Below, one piece after another: positions 27,177 to 36,961 of a DNA stretch of 61,365 nucleotides; within the stretch, counting starts at the first letter, position 1; the number at the start of each line of letters is the position of its first letter. This DNA is from Cyanobacteria bacterium SBLK (GTDB lineage: Bacteria; Cyanobacteriota; Cyanobacteriia; Cyanobacteriales; Spirulinaceae), in assembly GCA_017746715.1 (NCBI GenBank), contig JAGHZQ010000004.1, forward strand, positions 1-61,365. The letters are read 5' to 3'. A program made the translations under genes and the position numbers. The notes under the pieces were generated by a model that saw nothing but the letters and a program-made list of their open reading frames with translations, had not been told where the DNA came from and searched no databases.

Positions 27177-29801
27177 ATGGCGATCGCCAACTATTTTAAA
27201 ACTTATCACGAACTGGTGCTCTCCCGCGTCCTGTCTGGTCAAACAGGACTCTATCCCCATCAGAGAGAAGCACTCTTAGCACTGTATCAAAAAGCCGTGC
27301 GGGGGGAAATGGACGGCTTGCATCGACAGGCTGCTTTAATCTTAGCAGGAGTGGGGACGGGAAAAACCTTAATTCAGGCCTTAACCCCCTTTATTCTCGC
27401 CCCGTGGATGCAAGGAGAATGCGCCCTCTTTTTATCCGATAATTGTACCCTGCGCGATCGCTTTCTGAGAGATTTTCCCACGGATGCAAAAGGTCATCCC
27501 CATTATCAACAATGGCTGTTATACAGTTTAAATATTTTACCCCCCGGAGTGCCGCCGCCGACGATTGTAGGACTGGATGCCAGCAATTTTAACAGTTACG
27601 CCTACGCCATGCACGGTGCCGATATTTTGGTAGGAAATCGGCAATTTGTCGTTAATTTAGTCAATCGCGGCGACATCGAACCGGATACGTTAGGCATTTT
27701 AATTGTTGACGAAGCGCATTTTGCCGCCGCTTCTTCTTATCGCACTATTACCAGCTATTTTGAAAATGCGTTGTTAACCTATTTTACCGGCTCTAAATTT
27801 CGTTCGGATAGTCAACCGTTACCCTACGTCCGTTATTCAGAAGTCTCCGATTGGGATGTGAATAACGACGCGATCGTCCATTATGCTCCTGTTGCCGATT
27901 ATGAGTTTTCCTTACAAGATGCTTGGAAATTAGAACCGCCTCCCATTAAAAAAGTGACGTTGCAGGAAGCCACTAGCGAAGCCTTTTTAATTGAAGAAGA
28001 AGGGGAAGAAATTTCTTATACTCCCGAAGAATTTTTTAATAAAGCCGAATGCGATCGCCTCTGGTTTCGCAAGATTTTATTTGCCGATAATTTCTCGCTT
28101 CCTGTATTGCAAAAAACCGTTGAAATCTTACTCGCCAAACGTCAGAAAACCGGACAACCCCATGCAGCGATCGTGCGTGCTTTAAACATCCCCCACGTCC
28201 ATCGCGTTACGGAACTATTAGAGAAGAATTTCCCCCTGTTAAAAGGTCGCGTGGGAAGCATTCACAGCGATCGCGAAGGGTTCGATCTTGCCGGTCGTCC
28301 GGGGGAGATTATCCAACGGTTTTATAATGGCGATCTCTGGGTTTTAGTGCATTGCGGTATGGTGGGGGTCGGATTCGATCATCCTTGGGCTTCTGTGAGC
28401 TGTTGTTTGTGCGTTCTCAAAAGTCTCTCTCCTGCCGAACAAGAATGGGGGAGAATTGTGCGTCGCGTCCCAGGAGACTCACCGGGTTATTTTCCCAGTC
28501 TGGAACATCCAAACTGGGGCGTTATCGTCACTCACGAAAGTTTGGATATTCGTCCCTTATTCGAGAAATTCCTACAGGGAATGGAAAGCGACGCGATCAA
28601 GGATATCCCTCCTCCTCGTCCCAACCCCGTCCTCGTCAGCGAATACGAAGCAGGAGAAACGATTTTGAGTCTTTCCGATACCTCCTCCTTGCGATCGGGA
28701 GATATTCTGCAACTCTCCACATGGGTAGAATCCGAACCCGATCCTCCTCCTAAATTCAATTTAAGTCAGGAATTAGCGTCAACAACCGTTGCTGAATCTA
28801 CAAGCAGTTATAACAGCGAATCCGAGGAACAACCCACGATCGCGGTTGCTATTGCTAATGAGTCTGAATCTTCTCTTATTCGAGAGATAAATCCCGATTC
28901 TCAATTACCGAGTAGCGATCGCGCTCTCGCACTGTACTTCGACAAGCTCAGCAACCGCGAAGTCGAAGTGTCTCCTCCCCTACCTTGGCAAAATGAAGTG
29001 GATGCGATCGCGGAAAACTTAGAGAAAATTCGTAGTTTGCGGACATTTAATATTCAAATAGAAGCCGTTTTAGACGAAAAACACGTACAAATTACACCGA
29101 CGTGGAACGATATTCCTCGGGGGGCAAAAATCAAGCGAGAACGCACCCATCAATCCTTACCCAACGCTCATTTTATCAGTCATGTTAACCTCGATTGGCA
29201 AGTTATGGTAGGAGACGAAATCATGTCTTATACCGAATATAAAAAACGAGAAGTTCTACAACAAAAAGGCTTTAATTTAGACGAAGAAGGCGAGATTACT
29301 TCTAATGGAGTAAAATTGCGATCGCTGATGCCGGATTCTGCTTATCAGTTATTGTTAAAAGGATTGGAAGCAGAGTTAACAAGTATTGATATTGAGGTAC
29401 CGCAGAATGATAATGCGATCGCTCGTCCCGATAAAGCTAAAATGGAAACTCAGGGGCGTTATGGAGGACAAATTAGAAGTTTAATTCACGATCTTTTACA
29501 TCAGCGTCGTTTTGTTCCCGACGGTAAAAATGGGATATTTTTATTAAACAATCCCGTTCCTTTATTACAAGACGAAATCGATCGCGCTGAAGCCAAAGAG
29601 GAAAAAGTTTCCTTTAAAAATAATCAACAGTTTTTACATTCTGCTGTTTTTGCCTACATCAAGGAAACAACAGGACGAAGTTTTTCCGAACATAACGGGG
29701 AACAATATCGAGAAGTTTATCAACTCGCCAGAATTTATTTATTGCGCTTGCGAGAACAGTTACAATGGACAAAAAAAGAGAGAAAGGAATCCCTACTTTA
29801 G
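27177..29801 (+). CDS. Large SF2 DEAH-type helicase/translocase
   Basis: An 874-residue protein. Motifs in order: Q-like LYPHQREALLAL (25-36), Walker A AGVGTGKT (57-64), motif Ia SDNCTLRDRFL (87-97), DEAH box (178-181), FTGSKF (203-208), then a RecA2 domain with AAIVRALNIPHVHRV, GMVGVGFDHPWASV and the arginine-finger motif QEWGRIVRR (near 423-431). A low-complexity linker (about 500-620) contains an in-frame dispersed repeat, followed by an unrecognised C-terminal domain (DLLHQRRFVPDGKNG...SFSEHNGEQYREVYQLARIYLLRL). It lies 26 bp after the HNH gene. A nucleic-acid translocase paired with a nuclease is the natural reading; defence is inference. Confidence 0.8.
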   Translation: MAIANYFKTYHELVLSRVLSGQTGLYPHQREALLALYQKAVRGEMDGLHRQAALILAGVGTGKTLIQALTPFILAPWMQGECALFLSDNCTLRDRFLRDFPTDAKGHPHYQQWLLYSLNILPPGVPPPTIVGLDASNFNSYAYAMHGADILVGNRQFVVNLVNRGDIEPDTLGILIVDEAHFAAASSYRTITSYFENALLTYFTGSKFRSDSQPLPYVRYSEVSDWDVNNDAIVHYAPVADYEFSLQDAWKLEPPPIKKVTLQEATSEAFLIEEEGEEISYTPEEFFNKAECDRLWFRKILFADNFSLPVLQKTVEILLAKRQKTGQPHAAIVRALNIPHVHRVTELLEKNFPLLKGRVGSIHSDREGFDLAGRPGEIIQRFYNGDLWVLVHCGMVGVGFDHPWASVSCCLCVLKSLSPAEQEWGRIVRRVPGDSPGYFPSLEHPNWGVIVTHESLDIRPLFEKFLQGMESDAIKDIPPPRPNPVLVSEYEAGETILSLSDTSSLRSGDILQLSTWVESEPDPPPKFNLSQELASTTVAESTSSYNSESEEQPTIAVAIANESESSLIREINPDSQLPSSDRALALYFDKLSNREVEVSPPLPWQNEVDAIAENLEKIRSLRTFNIQIEAVLDEKHVQITPTWNDIPRGAKIKRERTHQSLPNAHFISHVNLDWQVMVGDEIMSYTEYKKREVLQQKGFNLDEEGEITSNGVKLRSLMPDSAYQLLLKGLEAELTSIDIEVPQNDNAIARPDKAKMETQGRYGGQIRSLIHDLLHQRRFVPDGKNGIFLLNNPVPLLQDEIDRAEAKEEKVSFKNNQQFLHSAVFAYIKETTGRSFSEHNGEQYREVYQLARIYLLRLREQLQWTKKERKESLL
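28936..28969. repeat. Dispersed TTCG-CTCAG palindromic repeat, copy C (in frame)
   Basis: ACTTCGAC at 28936-28943 and its complement GTCGAAGT at 28962-28969 flank AAGCTCAGCAACCGCGAA. It is inside the helicase linker and encodes YFDKLSNREVEV without breaking the frame. Confidence 0.6.
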
Positions 29802-29807
29802 TAATAG

Positions 29808-30271
29808 TTAGAGACTGATTAACTCGTTCATGACTAATCTTACCGCATTGCTGGATTCCGGTAGAGAAAAGATTATCCGTTGGCGATAAACTCCTGCAAC
29901 CACACGAGATGCGATCGCTCTCAAACCGATCTCTTGGTAACTCAAATAACGAAAAATTTCCCCAAAACCCGGTAACGTTTTCTCGAGGATGCCTGCCAGT
30001 GCATCGTAAGTTGTATCTCTCGGAGCAATTCCGTACCCCCATTAAAAATTAAGACTTCAATTTTAACGCGATCGCACAACCTTCGCACTCGTTCGGGAAT
30101 TTGTTCTGGTTCGTCTTTAACGATCGCTTAGGCTTCGATGCGATGGCCTTGTGTTTGGAGTAATTCTCGGGTAATATGGACGCTGCGATCGCTCTGAGGC
30201 GCGCGGGTATCGCTTGCGGTGATGACAGCGCAACCTAGAGAACGAAATTCGCGATCGGGATGGAGAGACAT
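29808..30271 (-). pseudogene. moaB: Decayed molybdenum cofactor protein MoaB/MogA
   Basis: Reading the minus strand from the ATG at 30271 gives MSLHPDREFRSLGCAVITASD-TRAPQSD, then a stop TAA at 30128-30130 after GHRIEA, then AIVKDEPEQIPERV...VLIFNGGT. There a single missing G (ACGGAATT where ACGGGAATT is expected, near 30032) shifts the frame; in the next frame the protein continues GIAPRDTTYDALAGILEKTLPG and ends SNAVRLVMNELISL at 29808. The order and motifs (ITASDTR, NGGTGIAPRDTT, LPGFGEIFR) are those of MoaB, which acts in molybdopterin biosynthesis. One nonsense and one frameshift make it non-functional unless the read has errors. Confidence 0.85.
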
Positions 30272-30387
30272 TCAGATAAGGATGAAGGGTAAAATTGGGA
30301 ATTAGGAAAGGATGAAGAAATTAGAGAAGGAAAAAAATAAAATTTTTGTTCTCCCTCTGCTTCCCCATCTTCTCCTGCTTTCCTTGC

Positions 30388-30732
30388 TTATTTTTGAGTA
30401 CTCGTGAAACCCAAGCCATTGGCTTCAGCATAACGTTCCATAAACCGCATAAAGCGATCCCATTCTTCCAATGATTCCATAATGACTACAGCTTCAACGC
30501 CAGATGCTTGCCCATTAATAAATTTGGCTTTCACTTCTCGCGTGACAATTTCGCCTTCTTCATCAATGAGATAACATCCTGTAATATCTTCGTTATAGTC
30601 CGGAGCGAGAATTTTGGGATTTTCAAAATAAAATGTCGCCGTCCCACTCTCTCCACTCTTACCTCGCGTCACGCGCACGTCGGGTACTTCTTCTTCAGGA
30701 ATCCCTCGAGAAAATTGAATTTGAGCAGTCAT
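30388..30732 (-). CDS. psb28: Photosystem II assembly protein Psb28
   Basis: A 114-residue protein from [19 protein letters not shown]; the frame is open to 30834, but the extra 34 residues overlap the pyrE start and are not conserved. Psb28 binds the CP47 side of photosystem II assembly intermediates on the thylakoid surface. Visible hallmarks are [28 protein letters not shown] and [11 protein letters not shown]. It is divergent from pyrE with a 91-bp shared promoter region. Confidence 0.95.
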   Translation of the reverse strand: MTAQIQFSRGIPEEEVPDVRVTRGKSGESGTATFYFENPKILAPDYNEDITGCYLIDEEGEIVTREVKAKFINGQASGVEAVVIMESLEEWDRFMRFMERYAEANGLGFTSTQK

Positions 30733-30823
30733 TCGGTGTGTCCTTAACATTTCGCAATTTTTCTTTAATGAAGTATAGCCTATTGCGCTCCCCTTTCCCA
30801 ACGGCCCATTATCAATCGAACCC

Positions 30824-31396
30824 ATGAACGCCAATCTAGAAACCCTGCGCCAAACCTTGCTCGCCCTCTTAGTCGAGTATGCTTATCAAGAGGGAGATTT
30901 TGTTCTCTCTTCCGGACAGCAGAGCAATTATTATATTAACTGCAAACAAGTGAGTTTAAACGCAGAAGGTGCCTTAGCGATCGGCAAACTCCTATTTTCC
31001 CAACTTCCTGAAGGGACGCAAGCCGTGGCAGGATTAACATTAGGAGCAGATCCCATCGTAACGGCTGTTAGCGTTATCTCTGCATTAGAAAATGTCCCCA
31101 TTCCCGCTCTAATTATTCGCAAGGAAGCCAAAGGACACGGAACAAAGGCTTATATTGAAGGTCCGAGTTTAACCGTCGGTACAAAAGTTGTTGTTTTAGA
31201 AGATGTCGTCACGACAGGAAAATCGGCGATGCTTGCAGTACAGCGCTTAAGAGATGTGGGATATACAGTGGAGTGGGTGATGGCATTAGTCGATCGCGAA
31301 CAAGGAGGACGACAATTATACGAATCTAAAGGCTTAAAATTCACCGCATTATTTTCCATTCAAGACCTCAAAAACAGTTATGGATCCCCTCTTTAG
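30824..31396 (+). CDS. pyrE: Orotate phosphoribosyltransferase
   Basis: A 190-residue cytosolic enzyme transferring phosphoribose from PRPP to orotate in pyrimidine synthesis. The PRPP loop [14 protein letters not shown] (near 124-137), the [18 protein letters not shown] start region and the LGADPIVTA motif are intact. The C-terminus is normal length. A GC-rich imperfect hairpin (CCCTCCTTACGAAGGGGG) lies 10-30 bp after the stop, then a tandem heptamer repeat before ruvA. Confidence 0.93.
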   Translation: MNANLETLRQTLLALLVEYAYQEGDFVLSSGQQSNYYINCKQVSLNAEGALAIGKLLFSQLPEGTQAVAGLTLGADPIVTAVSVISALENVPIPALIIRKEAKGHGTKAYIEGPSLTVGTKVVVLEDVVTTGKSAMLAVQRLRDVGYTVEWVMALVDREQGGRQLYESKGLKFTALFSIQDLKNSYGSPL

Positions 31397-31428
31397 TTCC
31401 CTCCTTACGAAGGGGGATTAGGGAAGAT

Positions 31429-31456
31429 AACCAACAACCAACAACCAACAACCAAC
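31429..31456. repeat. Tandem heptamer repeat (AACCAAC x4)
   Basis: Four perfect direct copies of AACCAAC between pyrE and ruvA, ending four bases before the ruvA ATG. It therefore takes the place of a normal ribosome site. Confidence 0.85.
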
Positions 31457-31460
31457 CTGA

Positions 31461-32093
31461 ATGATTAGTTATCTTAAAGGAAAAGCGATCGCATTCGTTA
31501 AAACCCTCAATAATCGTGTTATTTTAATTATCGAAACCAATGGAATTGGTTATGAAATCCAAATTCACTCTCGTTTGTCGCGACAGCTTTCTATTGGAAC
31601 GGAAGAAATCGTACAAATTTTTACCCATCAACAAGTTCGAGAAGATAATATAATTTTATACGGGTTTTCTACCGCCGCAGAACGGGATTTATTTCGTCAA
31701 TTAATTGGTGTAAGCGGAATCGGCGCACAATTGGCGATCGCTTTAATCGATACCCTCGGATTAACGGATCTCGTGCAAGCGATCGTCACGGAAAATATTC
31801 GGACTCTAGCAAAAACTCCCGGTGTTGGGAAAAAAACTGCCGAACGTATCGCCTTAGAATTAAAAACAAAACTGGCACAATGGCGACAAGCATCGGGAAT
31901 TTCTCTGTCTGCTACATCTGCCGGTCCGTCTCCAGAAATTCAGGAAGATGTCGAAATGACTCTCCTTGCATTAGGATATGAAAATGAGGAAATTCAACAA
32001 GCGCTGTCTGTTTTGAGTACCGACGCGCAATTGTTGAAAAATCCTTCCCCCGAGGAATGGATCAGGAGTGCGATCGCGTGGTTGAGTCAATAA
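31461..32093 (+). CDS. ruvA: Holliday junction branch-migration protein RuvA
   Basis: A 210-residue protein. The N-terminal OB fold (MISYLKGKAIAFVKT...GIGYEIQIHSRL), two helix-hairpin-helix motifs (LIGVSGIGAQLAIAL and LAKTPGVGKKTAERI) and the C-terminal RuvB-binding three-helix domain (EEWIRSAIAWLSQ) are all present. It binds four-way junctions as a tetramer and loads RuvB. No ruvB or ruvC is adjacent, as is usual in cyanobacteria. Confidence 0.95.
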   Translation: MISYLKGKAIAFVKTLNNRVILIIETNGIGYEIQIHSRLSRQLSIGTEEIVQIFTHQQVREDNIILYGFSTAAERDLFRQLIGVSGIGAQLAIALIDTLGLTDLVQAIVTENIRTLAKTPGVGKKTAERIALELKTKLAQWRQASGISLSATSAGPSPEIQEDVEMTLLALGYENEEIQQALSVLSTDAQLLKNPSPEEWIRSAIAWLSQ

Positions 32094-32141
32094 TATGAGT
32101 TTTCCATTCTCGGGAAACAAACCAATTTTTAACCAGTGCGA

Positions 32142-34016
32142 ATGTCAAATCGTATTTTTGTTACAATTAAAAATCAGTTACTCATTTTATTAGTCGGAAG
32201 CACTTCTATTCCCGTACTGATTGTTGGGATTTACGGGCTTTATTCATCAACGAATGCCCTTGCAAGAGTTGCAATTTTACAAGAACAAAATTGGGTAGCC
32301 GAACGAAAAGAAAAAGTGAAAACATTCTTAGAAGGCATTCAAAATGATATTTTCTTTTTAAGTGATGTTCCTCCCATTCAAGGAATTATTCGTGCTGAAG
32401 AAAATGAAAGAATCGATCCGCAAAGTAATTCAACATTAGAGCAATGGGAGGAACGTTTAAATAATATTTTTTCCTCAAAGTTAGCAGCAAAACCTTACTA
32501 TTTGAGCTTGCGATATATCGATGAAAACGGGAAAGAATTGGTGAGGGTAGACTCGGAAAATCGTGAAATTAAGATCGTGCCAAAATCGCAATTACAAAAT
32601 AAAAATCATCGCCCTTATTTTGAGGAAGCAATACAACTATCTGAAGGGGAAATATATGCAAGTCCCATCGATCTCAATCAAGAGCGCGGTGCAATCGAAT
32701 ACCCTTATAAACTGGTCATTCGCTACGCAACCCCTATTTTTGATGCTGTGGGAAATCGGCAGGGTTTAATTATCGCCAATATCTCGGCCAAACAATTAAT
32801 TAAGTTTCTCGGAGTCGAAAATAGAGATAAGCATGCGGAAGTTTTAGCGATTAATCAAAATGGATTTTATATTTATCATCCCAATTCTAATAAAGAATGG
32901 GGGTTCGATCTAGAACGGGATGATAATATTACCCAAGACTATCCTCAAGCGATCGCCAGTACAATTTTAAATAACGATCGCGATTATATCGATCGCGGTA
33001 GCGATCGGTTAATTAGTTTTGATACAGTAATGCTCAATGTAAATACGGGCGACTCCTTGAAAATCATTTATACAATCCCTAAAGCTATTGTTTTTCAACC
33101 CGTGGCTAATTTTAAATGGGTGGCGAGTTTAGTCATTTTTCTTTCCCTTATTATTACCTTGACAATTGGGATCGCCAAGATTCAACAATTAAGCGATTCG
33201 ATCAAACAGTTAAGCGATCGCGTTTTAACCACTTGCCAAGAAATTATCGCGACAATGCTCGACCAAGAAAATATTGCCAGCAAACAATCAACTTTTGCGA
33301 ATACAACCAAAACAATTATGGACGATCTGGGAATCTCTTCTCGCCAGTCGGAAGAACAAGCAGAATCTTCGGTTTTTTCTGCGCGAAAAGCATTGGACAT
33401 GACAGAAAGCGGCAATCATTCCGTTGAAGAAAATATTTCCAAAATGTCCGAAGTTCGCAACAAAGTCAATGCGATCGCCAAGCAAATCAAAACTTTAAAC
33501 CAACACACCAATGAAATTAGTAAAATTTCTCAATTAGTCTCTGAAATTGCCAATCAAACCAATCTTTTAGCCTTAAACGCTTCAGTGGAAGCCGTTCGTG
33601 CGGGAGAGTATGGAAAAGGTTTTTCTGTGGTTGCTGGAGAAATTCGGAAATTAGCAGACCAAAGTAAGGAATCAACCGATCGCATTAATTATATTGTAGC
33701 AAATATTAACAAAGAAATTAACTTAGCCGTTTGGGTTGTTACAGAAGGAAATCTTGCCGTTGAGGAAGGTGTAAAAATTGCCAGATCGACAGAACTTGCT
33801 TTTACAGAAGTCAAAAACGCCGTCAATGATGTCGTTCTCAACAATCAACAAATTGCTACGAACGTTCGCCAACAAGTTGCAGCAATTCGAGTAGCAATCG
33901 ATGCTGTTAATTCGATCGAACGCGGCGTAAGAGAAACGGCAATGGGAATCGGTCAAACCCGACAGGAAACCGAGCACTTAAATCAAACCGCGATCGATCT
34001 CAAACAGATTGTTTAA
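32142..34016 (+). CDS. Methyl-accepting chemotaxis protein-like transducer
   Basis: About 624 residues from the ATG at 32142; a GTG two codons upstream is an alternative, and neither has a clear ribosome site. One membrane helix ([22 protein letters not shown]) lies near 12-33, a dCache-like extracellular sensor spans 40-320, a second helix ([19 protein letters not shown]) near 326-344, and a cytosolic coiled coil contains the signalling hairpin [34 protein letters not shown] (split here near 474-506). A HAMP domain is not evident. The cytoplasmic part is short. It ends at a bidirectional terminator. Confidence 0.88.
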   Translation: MSNRIFVTIKNQLLILLVGSTSIPVLIVGIYGLYSSTNALARVAILQEQNWVAERKEKVKTFLEGIQNDIFFLSDVPPIQGIIRAEENERIDPQSNSTLEQWEERLNNIFSSKLAAKPYYLSLRYIDENGKELVRVDSENREIKIVPKSQLQNKNHRPYFEEAIQLSEGEIYASPIDLNQERGAIEYPYKLVIRYATPIFDAVGNRQGLIIANISAKQLIKFLGVENRDKHAEVLAINQNGFYIYHPNSNKEWGFDLERDDNITQDYPQAIASTILNNDRDYIDRGSDRLISFDTVMLNVNTGDSLKIIYTIPKAIVFQPVANFKWVASLVIFLSLIITLTIGIAKIQQLSDSIKQLSDRVLTTCQEIIATMLDQENIASKQSTFANTTKTIMDDLGISSRQSEEQAESSVFSARKALDMTESGNHSVEENISKMSEVRNKVNAIAKQIKTLNQHTNEISKISQLVSEIANQTNLLALNASVEAVRAGEYGKGFSVVAGEIRKLADQSKESTDRINYIVANINKEINLAVWVVTEGNLAVEEGVKIARSTELAFTEVKNAVNDVVLNNQQIATNVRQQVAAIRVAIDAVNSIERGVRETAMGIGQTRQETEHLNQTAIDLKQIV

Positions 34017-34030
34017 GTTTGTAACTTAAT

Positions 34031-34072
34031 AAAGAAGAGCAAGCGATCGCACTGAATCGCTTGCTCTTCTTT
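34031..34072. terminator. Bidirectional terminator between convergent genes
   Basis: A 17-bp perfect stem (34031-34047 with 34056-34072; AAAGAAGAGCAAGCGAT and its complement) with an 8-nt loop. It lies between the transducer gene and the minus-strand VHL-like gene and can serve both. Confidence 0.85.
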
Positions 34073-34093
34073 ATTCTAAAATTGGCAAATTAT

Positions 34094-35431
34094 CTATTTT
34101 TTGCCGACAATTTTCAAAGACACACCACCTTGATTATTAGAAACATCTTTTTTATCTTGGAGATAGAAAATTGCTTCGGTTTCTTCCTCGATGGTGAAAG
34201 TTACATCTTCGGGTAAATTCTCTAGAGCCAATGCTGGCGTTTCATAACGTCCGGTTCCTTTTATTTTAACTCGCTTGGTATCTCCGAGTTGGTAGAAATA
34301 TTTGTGTTCCCAACCTTTGGTACATTTCTTGCCACTTTCGTCACAATCCGTGACTTTGGAATTTTTCGTCCAAGCGTCATAAGCGCCACCCTCTTCTTGA
34401 CTAATAACGCTAATTGTATATTCTCCAGCAGGGAGCGTGACTTTAACCGCTTGCTTTTTGGATGAGTTTTCGATGGAATCGAGGTTGACGATACCATTGT
34501 AAACTTCCGCAATGTCTGAAATTCCAATCGTAAAACCGTGCCAATTCTCAGAAGGATGGGTAAAACTCAACGATTCGTAGACTCCGGGTAAGCGGATAAC
34601 ACCATGTAGCTCTCCTTGAGGAGAAAAACCGTTTTTTTCACCATTTAAAACGGCAGTTCCCGTACCCCAATATCCCTTCTTCCCGTCACTCAACACTTCA
34701 ATAGGAGCGCTAAACTTGACAGAACCAAGATTCCAGCTCACTAAAGCCACGAGCGGATTCCGGACGGGTTCGGAAAAAGTAATGGTTACAGTTCCACCCG
34801 TATTGAGGGTGACAATATCAGGAGTAGAAGGAGCATTCTCCACCTCCGTGCTGAGATAAGGATCGGCTGGCTTCCAGTAGTCGGTTCCCCCGTCTGTTTG
34901 CACGAAGTTATGAGTTGGATCGGCTGTGGAGGTTACGGTAATCTCGTGAGAACCTTTCGTAATTGCGCCCGTTGCGATTTTTAAGTCAGCACTTACGGTC
35001 GTCCAATCCGTCCAAACAACTTCATTGGTGCTGCTTTCTGCTGCGGGATCCGCGATCGCGACCTCAACTGTTTCGCTTTCGGGATAATAAACGCCCAAGC
35101 AGTTATCTTCAAGATCCGTAACCACCCAAGGATGAGTAACATAAGTTTGTTGTTTGTAGGACTCATTAGAATTTAATTGGCGATAAAATTTTCGGTTTCC
35201 CGAGTAGTCAAGCCAGTAAGTTTTGATTCCTTGCGTGCTTTTATTGTTAAAAACAACGTACGTACTGACATTACTATTAATCGAGCGATCGGTTGCTTCA
35301 GACGGACAAACGCTGGCCGCTAAAGCAGCCCCAGAATTAGTTTGGGGAAGTATGGGCATCCCGATCCCCACTAACATAAAAACACCAGCCATTAGTAAAA
35401 CCTGAAGGCTTTTGGATATCTTTTCTTTCAT
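34094..35431 (-). CDS. Exported protein with a VHL-like beta domain
   Basis: A 445-residue protein with a signal peptide (SLQVLLMAGVFMLVGIGMPIL...ALAA, cleavage near 39). Residues about 43-105 resemble the von Hippel-Lindau beta domain: SINSNVSTYVVFNNKSTQ, IKTYWLDYSGNRKFY and THPWVVTD-LEDNCLGVYYP follow its strand order, including the H-x-W/P-W turn. The rest is shared with the gene at 35810: EITVTSTAD...VTITFSEPVRNPLVALVSW, VYNGIVNLDSIENSS, LPAGEYTISV and a C-terminal FYLQDKK...GGVSLKIVG. It probably acts outside the cytosol; function unknown. The VHL reading rests on pattern only. Confidence 0.65.
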   Translation of the reverse strand: MKEKISKSLQVLLMAGVFMLVGIGMPILPQTNSGAALAASVCPSEATDRSINSNVSTYVVFNNKSTQGIKTYWLDYSGNRKFYRQLNSNESYKQQTYVTHPWVVTDLEDNCLGVYYPESETVEVAIADPAAESSTNEVVWTDWTTVSADLKIATGAITKGSHEITVTSTADPTHNFVQTDGGTDYWKPADPYLSTEVENAPSTPDIVTLNTGGTVTITFSEPVRNPLVALVSWNLGSVKFSAPIEVLSDGKKGYWGTGTAVLNGEKNGFSPQGELHGVIRLPGVYESLSFTHPSENWHGFTIGISDIAEVYNGIVNLDSIENSSKKQAVKVTLPAGEYTISVISQEEGGAYDAWTKNSKVTDCDESGKKCTKGWEHKYFYQLGDTKRVKIKGTGRYETPALALENLPEDVTFTIEEETEAIFYLQDKKDVSNNQGGVSLKIVGKK

Positions 35432-35746
35432 TGTTCGTTTTTAATTTTGATGCTGTTTGGAGATCTCTAAAAACTTTCTGAAGCCATGAAATTTTTAATT
35501 AAAAAAAAATTTACAAATTATTACTTCAGATTGTAATGAGATGAAGGAATGATATCACTCCTTTGATATAGAAAAAAAAAATTAATATTTTTTTTATGAC
35601 TTGAAGATTTGTAAAACAGAAGAGATCGGTTTTTCTCGATGTTTTGCAGGATTTCTCATGTAAAATAAATGCGATCGTTGAATCTCTACTTTATCAAAAA
35701 TATTGCGATCGCGCTCAAACAAATTGTTTTTGGTTACCACTTAATG

Positions 35747-35788
35747 AAAAAAGCAAGCGATCGCTCTGAACCGCCTGCTTTTTTTTGA
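35747..35788 (-). terminator. Terminator of the second exported paralogue
   Basis: A 13-bp stem with one mismatch (AAAAAAGCAAGCG / CGCCTGCTTTTTT), T-rich on both strands. Its core resembles the terminator at 34031, as if copied with the gene. The rest of the 35432-35809 spacer is strongly AT-rich and shows no ORF. Confidence 0.7.
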
Positions 35789-35809
35789 TTCTAGAATTAG
35801 GTCGGTTAT

Positions 35810-36961
35810 TTATTCTTTACCAACAATGTGCAAAGATACGCCACCTTGATTATTGACGATTTTTTTCTTATCTTGGAGATAGAAAATCGCTTCGGTTGGT
35901 TGGGTAAGGGTGAAAGTAATATCTGCCGGTAAATTCGCCAGAGCCAATGCCGGAGTTGCGTAACGTCCGACTCCTTTGACTTTAACTTTCTTGGCAGCTC
36001 CTAACTGATAGAAATATGTGTGTTCCCAACCTTGGGTACAGTTCTTACCGTTTCCGTCGCAGCCTTTGACTTTCGTATTTTTTGTCCAAGCGTCATAAGT
36101 ACCGCCATCTTTTTTACCGACAACACTAATCGTATAGTTTCCAGCAGGGAGCGTGACTTTGACAGCTTGCACCTTGGACGAGTTGGTGACGGAATCGAGG
36201 TTGACAATATCATTGTAAACTTCCCCAGTTTCTGCCAGACCAACTGTAAATATTCCCCCATGATAAGCATCCTCGCGTATTGCATCGTTATTGTTAAAGT
36301 CAAATGATTTGTGGACTCCTGGTACGCGAATGACAGCATTCGCAACGCCAGTTCCCTTGACAAGATAACCATCTTTTGTCCCATTGAGAACAACCTGTGC
36401 CGTGTAGTTGGGAAGGGTCGGTCCTTGACTCACAATTTCAATGGGAATGCCGGCCCCACTGCTATCACTGATGGTTCCATCGTCATTAGGAAACCAATTC
36501 TTGATGACCAGGAGCGGATCTCGAACGGGTTCGGAAAAAGTAATGGTTACTCCGGAATGCACTCCTTGTAGACCCATTCTGGGGGCGTAGGTGAAAGTGG
36601 GAAGATTTTTCACTTCTGCACCGACTATGTGCGTGGGAGGCTTCGCTGTTGCAATACCCAAGTCATTTAGCCACCGATCGGCGAATAGCGAATGGTACTG
36701 TTTGGCTTTTGCAGTTACAGTAATCTCGCGAGAATCTTTAGTGATTATACCTGTCATTTCCAGGTAGGGGGTTTGAAGGTCGCGACCGCCATTATATGGA
36801 TCTCTCCAATCCGTCCAAGAGATTTCTCTTGCGGTGTCTCCGATTTGAGCGAAAGCGACTCCAGAATCAGTTCCGGGAAGTGCTGGTATCGCGATTCCAA
36901 CGAATGCAAAGAAAACAGCCATCAATAAGATTTGCAGGCCTTTGAATATTTTTGCTTTCAC
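35810..36961 (-). CDS. Exported protein, paralogue without the VHL-like domain
   Basis: A 383-residue exported protein (signal SLQ/GLQILLMAVFFAFVGIAIPAL...VAFAQ, cleavage near 39). It lacks the VHL-like N-terminal segment but otherwise runs parallel to the gene at 34094: SWTDWRDP, ITKDSREITVTAKAKQ, GVTITFSEPVRDPLLVI, YHGGIFTVGLAETGEVYNDIVNLDSVTNSS, LPAGNYTISVVGKKDGGTYDAWT, and ILFTL...AIFYLQDKKK...GGVSLHIVGKE. The two are tandem duplicates; the signal peptides are alike, so the VHL part was gained or lost after duplication. Confidence 0.7.
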   Translation of the reverse strand: MKAKIFKGLQILLMAVFFAFVGIAIPALPGTDSGVAFAQIGDTAREISWTDWRDPYNGGRDLQTPYLEMTGIITKDSREITVTAKAKQYHSLFADRWLNDLGIATAKPPTHIVGAEVKNLPTFTYAPRMGLQGVHSGVTITFSEPVRDPLLVIKNWFPNDDGTISDSSGAGIPIEIVSQGPTLPNYTAQVVLNGTKDGYLVKGTGVANAVIRVPGVHKSFDFNNNDAIREDAYHGGIFTVGLAETGEVYNDIVNLDSVTNSSKVQAVKVTLPAGNYTISVVGKKDGGTYDAWTKNTKVKGCDGNGKNCTQGWEHTYFYQLGAAKKVKVKGVGRYATPALALANLPADITFTLTQPTEAIFYLQDKKKIVNNQGGVSLHIVGKE

